From assembly GCA_004431415.1 (NCBI GenBank), contig QPMI01000655.1, forward strand, positions 62,001-126,000: a stretch of 64,000 bases of DNA, given 5' to 3'. This stretch comes from Cyanophora paradoxa (Eukaryota > Glaucocystophyceae > Cyanophorales > Cyanophoraceae). Of the stretch, positions 11,006 through 19,483 are shown in pieces; within the stretch, counting starts at the first letter, position 1, and every line of letters begins with the position of its first letter. The position numbers and the translations under genes were made by a program. The notes beneath the pieces are model-generated. The model saw only the letters and a list, made by a program, of their open reading frames with translations. It searched no databases and was not told the DNA's origin.

Positions 11006-13188
11006 CTAGGGGGCGAGGGCGAGGAGGGAGCGCTTGCGGGGGGGGACGAGGCCCGGGGGCAGCTGCGGGGGGAGCTCCCGCCCGGGGCCCTTCATCTGTG
11101 CGCGCAGCAGCGGGCGCCTCAGAAGAGAGGAGAGGGGGGAAGAGGGGGCTCGAGGGGGCGGACGAGGTGGTGGATGAGGTGCATGGCGAGGGCGAACTCG
11201 TCGGCGTCGAGGCGCCCGTCCCGGTCCACGTCGGCCAGCGCCCACACCCGCGCCAGCGTCTCCAGCGCCAGGCCGCTGCGGGAGAGGTACTCCCGCGCCT
11301 GCGCCCCCGCGAGGAAGCCGTCCCGGTCCGAGTCGAGGTTCGCGAAGGTCGACGCGTAGAAGGCCGCCTGCTCGGGCGTCGGCAGCGCCACCACCGCCCC
11401 GGCCCCCGCCGCCTGCAGCGCCGCCAGCGGCTGCGGCGAGGCCGGCGACATCGCCGGCACGGACGACATCGGCGGCACCGCGGGCACCGCCGCAGAGCTG
11501 TACACCGGCTGCAGCGGCTGCAGCGGCGCCATCGGCTGCATCGCCTGCATCGTCGGCATGGTCTGCATGGGCTGCATCGGCTGCATCATGGGCGCGCCGA
11601 GGGGCTGCAGCATGCCCGAGGCCATGCTGAGCGGCGGCGCGGGGAGGACGGGCGCCGGCGAGGGCCCGGAGAGGCGCGCCGGCGGCACGTCGCTCGCGCG
11701 CGCCGCCGAGGCCTCGTCGAGCGGGGCGCCGCGCTGCGCGGCGCTCGCGAGGCGCAGCGCGAGGATCGCCTGCCGCCGCCGGTCGGGCTCGGCCGGTGCG
11801 GGGCGCCGCTGCGCGTGCGGGAGCGCACCTCGGAGCGCGTCAGGTGGCCCTTGCGGTTCTTGTCGCACAAGTCCCAGATCTGCGGGGGGACGGGTGTCGG
11901 CGGTGCAGGGGAGGCCGGGGCGGTGGCCGGGGGGGGGGGCGGGCCTGGGCGAGGGTCGGGGTGGGGAGGCCCGTGCGCTGCAGGAGGGCGGCGCCGGCCT
12001 CCTTGGGGAGGACGCTCCCGGGCTCGCCGGCAGCACCGCCTCGTAGGCCGCCCGCTCGCCCGGCGAGAGCGACGGCTCCGCCCGGGCGGCGGCCCCGCCG
12101 GCGTCCCCAGCTCCGCCGGCAGCAGCGCCCCGAACGGGTCGGCCGCGGCCGCCGCGGCCGCGGCCGGCGGCGGCGGAGCGGCGGCGAGGGCGGCGAGGGG
12201 CGCCGGTGAAGAGGCGAGGGCGGCGAGGGAGGGGCCGGCGGACGAGGAGAAGCTCGGGGCGGGGGCGGCGGGGAAGGGCTGCATGGGCGCGAGGGCATCG
12301 AGGGCGCCGGCGCGAAGGGCGCGGGGGCATCGGCGCCGGCTGCATGGCGGGGCCCATCGACGAGAAGGGGTCCAGGGGGGCCGAGGAGGGGGGGAAGGCG
12401 GGGCGGGGGCGGCGGGGAAGAAGGCGGGCGGGGGCGCCCCCGAGACGACGGCGGGGCCGAAAGGCGTCTCCTCCAGGGACGAGAAGAGGTCGCCGCCGCC
12501 GCCCGGCGCCGCCGCCGGCGGCCCCGCGAGGTCCAGCAGCGAGCCCCCGCCGCTGGGGCGCGCCACGGGGGCCCCGGCGCGCGGCGGCGGGGCGAGCACG
12601 GGAACGGGCGCCGCGGCGGCGGCGGCGCGGGCTGGGGCGGCCGGCGGCGGCGTGAGTGCCATGATGTCAGCGAGGAGGTCCGCCCCCCCGGAGCCCTGCT
12701 GCCGCCCCACGCCGCCGACGGTCCTCACGACGCGGCTCGGCTGCGGCGAGTCCACGCTCGTCGCCGACGCGTACTTCTTGCAGGCCGCCTCGAACAGCCG
12801 CAGCGCCTGCGCGACCGCGTCAGCCGCGGCGGGCCCCGCAGTGAGTCGGTGCGCCGACTGCGCCGACCTGCACGAGCTCGTCGTTCGCGGCGAGCAGCGC
12901 AGCGAGCTCGTCCTCCGCCTCCGTGGACGCGATGGCATTCTGGACCTTCGGGACGTCGGTACAGCGCATGCTCAGGGCGCCATATTGCGGTCAGAACAAA
13001 CGTACCTGGGGCTGCAAACCACGGACGGAGGCGAGCAGGTCCGCAATGAGAGTGTTTCTGGCCGGGTCCTCATCCCGGCCGAGCGCGCGAAGCACTTCTT
13101 TGAGCAGAGCGCTCGCCTCCAAGGCCTGAGAGGCCAGCGGCTCCCCTCCCATCGCACAAGACCCAGGATTAGCGTACCCCGGCCACAT
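11006..13188 (-). CDS. Endocytic adaptor: GAT-like bundle plus two EH domains
   Basis: Likely a clathrin/endosomal sorting adaptor. N-terminal exons read SALLKEVLRALGRDEDPARN, then LLASVRGLQPQ joined to VQNAIASTEAEDELAALLAA and NDELVQ joined to ALRLFEAACKKY. This fits a GAT three-helix bundle as in TOM1/GGA proteins. An Ala/Pro-rich linker follows (about 12660-12200). EH1 is about 12090-11700 (LSPGERAAYEAVLP, IWDLCDKNRKGHLTR) and EH2 is 11400-11006 (FANLDSDRDGFLAG, ALADVDRDGRLDADEF, MHLIHHL joined to MKGPGRELPPQLPPG). EH domains bind NPF motifs and GAT domains bind ubiquitin or Arf in known families. No VHS domain is seen upstream. Start ATG 13188 is the first in-frame Met but could be preceded by another exon. 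The Met/Gln/Pro-rich spacer near 11520-11630 is low complexity. Confidence 0.8.
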
Positions 13189-13374
13189 CAAGTTGACAAG
13201 TTCGTCAGAAAGGCCGCCGCGCCTTCCGCCGGCCCTTCCCGCACAGCCGCAAGGGGTCCCTTAACCCAAAGCCGCGACCGCCGTTACCTTTCGGCACCTC
13301 GGCGCTGTCACTGGCAGCCGGAGCCACGCCGGCCCTTCGCGGCTTCTCCAGCCACCGCCTATTATCATAGTATT
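13189..13374. promoter_or_regulatory. Divergent interval, EH-adaptor / unknown gene
   Basis: 186 bp between the proposed start codons of the EH-domain gene (minus, 13188) and the unknown plus-strand gene (13375). The right end is AT-rich (TATTATCATAGTATTATGG) and could hold a start-proximal promoter element for the plus-strand gene. No other feature is seen. Confidence 0.35.
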
Positions 13375-14915
13375 ATGGATGCACCTATACGGCCGCTGCC
13401 CAAGCCCAACGCCGGGGCAATGGTGCTGAGGCGGAGAACAGCACGCTTCATCCCTGCGGCTGCCGGCGCCGCACCCGTCGCCCTTAGACTCCCCCGAGAT
13501 CAGTCGGAGCATAGGCGCATTCGTTCGCACACGGAGCTGCCGGCGAAGGCCGCGGGAAGGCCCGGCGTGCGCGGCATGTGCGGAGCATCGAGCCGGGGCT
13601 GCTGCAGCACCGCGGCTGTGCCGGCCACCCGGGCCCCGGCTTCAGCTTCCGCAGGCTCTTCTCACTGCGGTGCCGCGGCCGCGGCGGGCCCCTCGAGGGG
13701 GCCCCAGGTGGTGGGTCTCAACGCGCCGTCGGGGAACCTGTTCGACTGGGTGCAAGGGGCGCTGGGGAGGGTCGGCGAGGCAATCTGGCAGTTCCGCTAC
13801 GAGACGGCCAAGCGCCGGCTGCAACAGTGCGCGTGCGAAGGCGAGAACCAGCAGACCGTCGACCGGGCCGTCGCCTACGTGCGCCGGCGCGCCGCCTGCG
13901 TCTTGGCCGGCCGCTGAGCGAAGCTCGCCGCAGATCCGGGCATGTCCGAAGGCGAACGAGCTGCTGGAGTCGGTGCGGAGCCGGCACGGGGAGCTGACGT
14001 TCCTTTGCGACACGGGCGAGCGCTGCTGGCTCCTCAAGGCCGGCCTCGCCGACGGCTGCCTCCGCTGCTCCCACTTCGACTCGCGCCACCCCGCCGTCAG
14101 CGGCTCACGGCACGCCCGCCCCGTCGTCGCCCGGTCCGCCCCGGCCCCGCCCCGCCGCTGCGCGGCTCCTGAGGCGGCCGGCAGGGGCCGTGCGGGGCGG
14201 GCGGCGCTGGCGTCGGCGGGCCGCAGGAGGGGACGGGCCCCGGAGTAGTGCAGGCGACGCAGGATGGGGACGAGATCTGCGTCCGCTGCGGCCTCTCTCT
14301 CTTCACCACCGTCGGCATGGCGCGCCGCCCGCCCCGCCCCGCCCCGCCCCGCCCCGCCCCGCCCCGCCCCGCCCCGCCCCGCGCTGCCCTAGTGACGGCG
14401 GGGCGGGGCAGGTGCTGATGGAGCTGATCAACGCGAGCAACGCCGACCGCTTCGCCTCGCTCATGGACCGCGCCCGCTCCGGAAAGGCCCGCCCGCCCGC
14501 CCGCCCGCCCCCGGCCGCCCCGCTTCCCTGCTGAGGGGCGGGGCGGGGCCAGATCGCGCGGGAGCAGTTCGCGGTGGAGTTCGAGCAGGTCGAGTACAGC
14601 GGCCTCCGCCGCCAGCACCAGATCGGTCCGCCCGCCCCCGCCCCGCTCCCTGCGCGGGGGCGCCCCGGGCGCGGGGCCGCTGAGGCCGCCCCGGCAGTGA
14701 CGGCGTGCTGCGCGGCGCGGGACTGGAAGCGGGAGGCGGACTTCTTCAAGGGCCGCTACCGCACCTTCGAGTCGTACCTCATCGAGAACGACCGGCCCCG
14801 CGTCCCCGGCGACCCCGACAGCTCCCACACGGGGCTTTACCGCAAGATGTGGGATGAGCAGCGCACCCGCGCATCCCCGGGGCCCGCCGCCCTCGACGAC
14901 CTTCGCTGGGACTGA
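13375..14915 (+). CDS. Unknown protein with zinc-ribbon-like Cys pairs
   Basis: Function not recognised. ATG at 13375 opens a basic, Ala/Pro-rich N-terminus; the conserved-looking part starts NLFDWVQGALGRVGEAIWQF (about 13737) and continues QFRYETAKRRLQQCACEGEN. The next exon has ELTFLCDTGERCWLLKAGLA and CLRC (about 14060), and another has EICVRCGLSLF (14274). Two C-x2-C pairs about 60-70 residues apart suggest a zinc ribbon. The C-terminal exons read VLMELINASNADRFASLMDR, IAREQFAVEFEQVEYSGLRR and DWKREADFFKGRYRTFESYL, ending DDLRWD at the stop (14913-14915). Intron 14311-14411 is a CCCCG array; intron 14487-14552 contains no GT, so a GC donor is required after AAG. The 5' 360 nt may hide another intron. 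Confidence 0.65.
14333..14382 (+). repeat. (CCCCG)n microsatellite inside an intron
   Basis: About ten tandem CCCCG/CCCGC units in the 5' half of intron 14311-14411. The 3' half ends GGCGGGGCGGGGCAG, complementary to the array, so the pre-mRNA could form a long GC hairpin that brings donor and acceptor together. Confidence 0.85.
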
Positions 14916-15378
14916 GCCACGTGCACTCGGCGGAGCCCCTCCGGCCCTCGAGCCCCTCTTGTGTGTAACTTTCGCTTTCGCGGCTTAGCCGCCGTGTTGT
15001 ATCTTACCCTGCAGCCCCTTTGTTACGCGCCCCGCGCGCTTTTCTGTATGCCTTTCCTTTTGTCGCAGCTTTCGCTTCTGGGCGCCCCGCCGCCTTCGCA
15101 GTGCACAGATTTCCGTGTGTGATTGTATACAGGCTTGTCCGCATTGGCAGTCCAGTCGGTCGTAGGACCGTGTGTGCTTTAAATTGTCAGAATCCGTAAC
15201 AATTTTCGCGTAACAATTTTCGCACTGCCAGATCACTTCGCGGGTCCTCCGTACCCCCACTTGCAAGCTTGACTCTGCGAGCTTGCAATTGCTTCCGCAG
15301 CGCGTCTTTCGCCTGCGCGAGTGAGAGCTCGCGCGCATCCGCACATCCTGCAGCGCCCCGCAGCATCGCGCGCCTGCC
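14916..15378. other. Intergenic between tandem plus-strand genes
   Basis: 463 bp between the unknown gene's stop and the first in-frame ATG of the phosphofructokinase gene. GTGTGTAAC at about 14960 could be part of a 3' end signal. A minus-strand open frame across 14985-15483 has no ATG-started, recognisable content, so no gene is called. The promoter of the phosphofructokinase gene should lie here. Confidence 0.45.
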
Positions 15379-18300
15379 ATGCCGCCCGCAAAGTCCGACG
15401 TCGCCGCCGGCGAGAGGCGCCCGAGTGATGGCGCCATGGACGCCGCAACGGCGAGCCATCTCGCGACAGACTCGCAGCTTCACTTTCAGCGGCTCAAGTT
15501 TCGCCCGCGTCTCCCAAGAAGCCTGACGGGTTCGCGCGCGTCTTTTCTGGAATGATGTGCCGCTCAGCGTCCGCTCGCAGGTGTCTTCAACTTTGAGCGG
15601 CCTGGTTAGCTCTCTCGCGTCGCGTCAGCGCCCGCGCGATCGCTTAACGTCGCGCGTGCTCTCGTTGGCACGGCAGGTGAGGAGACTTCGGCACAGGGAG
15701 ATGTCGGTGCGTCCTACATGCGCCTTTTCGTGCTTTCTCTGCCGCTCACCGCGTGTGGTCGTATTCCACCGGGCCCGCCACGAGTAGAGTTCGTCCCACG
15801 CGCGCGCTCGGCTTCCGGCGCGCACACTGACCCTGAGCGGCGATCGCAGAGACATTCGAAAGCTGTTCCCACGTACCTTCGGCCAGCGCGCCGTCCGCAT
15901 CGTTCCCAACTCTCGCGGCCGCATCGCCGCGGGAAAGCCGCTGAAGGTCCCCGCCCACCGGCCCCGCCCTCGTCGTCTTCATCTTCTGCAGATTGGCGTC
16001 GTATTCTCTGGAGGACCGGCGCCGGGCGGCCAGTGCGCGAGACGGCCGCCCCTCGGCGGCGCCCGCAGCTGACCTGCGGCGCGTGCGCGCGGGCGGCAGC
16101 AATGTCGTGTGCGGGCTTCTGGACTTCCTCCGCTCGCGCAACCGCGGCAGCGAGCTCATCGGGTGCGCACCGCCAGCGCCAATCGTCAGAGAATGTTCTG
16201 GATATTCTGAATCCGTCGAGCAGATTCCTTGACGGGTGCGCCTTCGGTCTGCTGCCGTTTCGCCGCGCGCCGCGGCCCGACGAGCGGCAAGGCCGGCGGG
16301 GATCGTGAACGGGAAGTACAAGCCGCTGCCCCCCGAGCTCGTCGCCGGCTACCGCAACCAGGGCCCGCCCCTCCCCCGCCCGCCTTCTCGCTTCGTTCCG
16401 GGGCGCTGACGGGGGCGCGCAGGCGGGTTCCACCTAATCGGGTCGGGGCGCACGAAGATCGAGACGGCGGAGCAGCTCGAGAAGGCCCTCGCCGTCTGCA
16501 GCCGCCTCCAGCTCGACGGCCCGCGAACCGCCCCCCACGCCCCGCCCCGCCCGGGAGCGGGCAAAGCCTCACGGGCGGGGGCGTGTGCGCAGGGCTGGTG
16601 GTAGTGGGCGGGGATGACTCGAACACGAATGCGGCCGTCCTCGCGGAGTACTTCATCGCCAAGGAGTGCCCGTGCGCCTCGCTCCGGCCCCGGCCCCCGC
16701 CCTCCCGCCTCCCGCTGCTCTCCGAGCCGCCCCGGCGGGCGCGCGGGTCCGCAGGACGCGCGTCATCGGCGTGCCCAAGACGATCGACGGGGACCTGAGG
16801 CGCGGGATATGAGGCCCGGGGCGCGGGGCGGCGTGCGGGGCGGGGGAGCGTGACGCGGGGGCGGGCGGGGGCAGGAACGAGTACGTGGAGTGCTCGTTCG
16901 GGTTCGACACGGCGTGCAAGCTCTACTCCGAGACGATCGCCAACCTCGCCGCCGACTGCGCCGCGAGCCGCCGCGCCTGGCACTTCGTGCGCCTCATGGG
17001 CCGCGCCGCCTCCCACATCACCCTCGAGTCCGCCCCTCTGCCCGCCCCCCGCCTCCCCGCCTCTCCTCCCGCCGCGCCCGCTGAGCGGGCGCGCGCGGCG
17101 GCAGGTGCGCGCTGCAGACGCACCCGAACGTCGCGGTGCGCGGGGGCGCCCCCCCTTGGAGCCTCGCGAGCGCGAAGGCGCGGGCAGGTGATCGGGGAGG
17201 AGGTGGAGGCCAAGGGGCTCACCCTCCAGCACATCACCCGCGAGATCGCCGATGGTCCGTGGCCCCGGCGGCTGCGTCCCACGGCTGCGCCCCGATGCAT
17301 GTGGGATTTTGTGCAGCCGTCTGCCGCCGCTCCGCCCGCGGCCTCGACTACGGCCTCGTCCTCCTCCCCGAGGGTCCGCCGCCCCCCGCCCCCCCGCGCC
17401 CCGGCGCGCCTGCCTGCCTGCGTGCGCGGCGGCCGCTGCGGGGCGCGACGGGCGGCGGGGCGGGGGCAGGCCTCATCGACTGGATGCCGGACGTGGGGAA
17501 GCTGGTGCGGGAGCTGAACGAGCTGCTGGCGCGCTGCGGCCCCAAGTGCTCTACCGGCAACGAGCCCGTCTCCTCCCCCGAGCCCCAGGAGGACGTCCGC
17601 CCCTTTCCTTCTCCGAGCCCGAGCCTCCCCACCGCTCCTCGGGGGCCCGACGCACCGGCAGGTGCGGGGCGGGCTCTCGCCCGAGTCGGCGGCGCTCTTC
17701 AACAGCCTGCCGGGCTTCATCGAGCGGCAGCTCCTCCTCGACCGCGACCCCGTGCGCCCCGCCCCCCGCCCCGGCCGCCGGTCCCGCGGAGGGCGGGGGA
17801 CTCACGGGGCGGGGCGGGGGCGCAGCACGGGAACGTGCAGGTCTCCAAGATCGAGAGCGAGCGCCTCCTCGTCCACTTCGTCCAGGCACGCCTTCGCCCG
17901 CCCCCCCCCCCCCCCTCCCCCCCCCCCTACCAGATCATCTGAGGGGCCGGCAGATGGAGCTGGCGAAGCGGCGGCGGGAGGGAAGCTACGGCGGCTCGTT
18001 CCTCCCGATCACGCACTTCTTCGGCTACGAGGGCCGCTGCGCCCTCCCCTCCAACTTCGACTGCAACTACTGCTACACGCTGGGCCACGTCGCCGCGGCC
18101 CTGGTGGAGGGCGGCTTCACGGGGATGATGGCTGTTGCCAACAACCTCCTCGACCCCGTCGAGGCCTGGAGCGTCGGCGGCATGCCCCTCACCGTGCGCC
18201 CCGAAGCTTGACCTCCACCGACTCGCGCGATCGGGAGCCGGCCGGCTGACTGCGGGGGCAGCACATGATGAACATGGAGCGGCGGGCGGGGCACGCGAAG

Positions 18301-18607
18301 CCGGTCATCCGGAAGGCGCTGGTGGACCTGCGCTCGCGGCCCTTCAAGGCCCTCGCCGCGCTGCGCCGCCTCTGGCTCGACACCGACGCCTTCCGCGACC
18401 CCGGCGCCATGCAGTACTCCGCGCCCACCGGTCCGCCCCCGCAGCTCACCCCCCCCCCCCCCCCCCCTCCCCGCCCCCTCCCCGCCCCGCGGGGCTGCGC
18501 TGACCCGCCCCGCCCGCCGCGGGGGACGCGCAGCGGACGACGTGAACTTCACGCTGCAGCTGCTGAACGCCCCCGAGGGCGAGCCGGCGCACTGCGCCAG
18601 CGCCTGA
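15379..18607 (+). CDS. Pyrophosphate-dependent 6-phosphofructokinase (PFP type)
   Basis: Interconverts fructose 6-phosphate and fructose 1,6-bisphosphate with PPi as phosphoryl donor; reversible cytosolic glycolysis/gluconeogenesis step. Spliced exons give [17 protein letters not shown] (15470), [19 protein letters not shown] (about 15850), [13 protein letters not shown] (15994), [12 protein letters not shown] (16100), [18 protein letters not shown] (16424), [13 protein letters not shown] (16601), [12 protein letters not shown] (16761), [33 protein letters not shown] (18000) and a C-terminal helix ending at 18607. GGDDS in place of the ATP-type GGDGS/T motif, with PKTIDGDL, marks the PPi-using class. 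ATG at 15379 is in frame with the later ATG at 15436. The first exons (15379-15850) are inferred from phase; one downstream intron carries a C-run near 17900 and another near 18450. Confidence 0.9.
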
Positions 18608-19483
18608 GGCGCGGCGGCTGCAGCTGCCGGCCCCCGCCCGACCGCCGCCCCTCGTCTAGATCTTCGTCCTCGAGCCCCCACGACCGCGCCGACGTCCCCG
18701 CTTCGCCTTCGTGGCCTCGACGCCCGCGATGCGGCCCTCGAACGCTCAGCTCGTAGTGCACAGTGCAGCCGGGGAAGTTTCACAGGCCCAGGGACCGTAA
18801 ATACGCGTTCGTTCATGATCATTGACCATACGTCAGTTTCGATTTCGCCAATTTCTCTAGTTCCGAATTTCTCACTTCCAAAGTCTTTTAGACAATAAGG
18901 GACAGTCGCACTGAGTCTTAAATTTTAAGCACAAATCATACCATGAGCAGCGCTAGCTATAGGCCGGAGGCTGGCTCATGATCAGTCTCGAGTTCGAGGG
19001 AGCCAGCTGCAGTAAATTAAAGAAAACCTCGAGGCATGACCGTAGTACGTACTACTACGGTAGGGAGGAGGAATCAGTACACGTAGGGAAGACTGAGAAT
19101 CCGTAGGCGTACTACGGTATTTCAGTTCTCATCAGACTCTGAGGCTCTGAGACTCTCAGAGTCTGTTCATGACCGTCGGACATTCAATGATTGTACACGT
19201 GACATTTCAAAACTCGGAACTGACTTGCGCCCGACGGTCACTAAGTCAAGCGTACTACGGTACGCAGCCGGGCTAGTTGCAAGCTGAAGCCTGAGAATCA
19301 AACATTGCAATTGAAGGCAAACGTAACGGCATCATGGCATGGCACTACCCCTTTCAAGCTTCCGGACGGTACCGTACCCCTCCACACCAGTGCCGCATGA
19401 TGTCAAATCCTTCAAAAAATCCTTCAAAAAAAGCTGAATTGGTAATTATGTAAGGGGGGGTGCGCGGGAGGCCCCCTCGCGCC
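18608..19483. other. Convergent intergenic region, AT-richer, with nested palindromes
   Basis: No gene is seen in the 876 bp between two convergent stop codons. Base composition falls to near 50% GC, well below the genes. It contains repeated GTACTACGG units, a 10-bp-stem hairpin at 19134-19164, a 10-bp inverted repeat (19170-19179 / 19231-19240) and 13-bp direct repeats, described separately. Confidence 0.6.
19049..19262. repeat. Nested inverted and direct repeats (possible small insertion)
   Basis: GCGTACTACGGTA occurs at 19107-19119 and again at 19250-19262. Between them lie a perfect hairpin AGACTCTGAG...CTCAGAGTCT (19134-19164) and an inverted pair TGACCGTCGG (19170-19179) / CCGACGGTCA (19231-19240). 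Just upstream, CCGTAGTA-CGTAC-TACTACGG forms another hairpin. Direct repeats bracketing inverted repeats resemble a small non-autonomous element, but no known terminal signature is recognised. Confidence 0.5.

Noticed and set aside
11119-11121. Stop codon in the EH-domain gene at 11119 as the gene end
   Set aside because: The second EH domain is incomplete there; splicing out about 60 nt joins MHLIHHL to MKGPGRELPPQLPPG and completes it, ending at 11006.
10876-13917. Very long plus-strand open frame across the EH-domain gene
   Set aside because: At this GC content stop codons are rare, so antisense frames stay open for kilobases. The minus strand carries recognisable GAT and EH domains, and the plus-strand translation is low-complexity Arg/Gly/Ala.
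14333-14382. Assembly artefact at CCCCG and poly-C/poly-G runs
   Set aside because: Runs occur repeatedly in introns with consistent sense polarity, which argues for real sequence, though exact lengths may be inaccurate.
15187-15483. Minus-strand frame upstream of the phosphofructokinase gene
   Set aside because: It has no ATG at its 5' end and no recognisable domain, and it overlaps the first phosphofructokinase exon.
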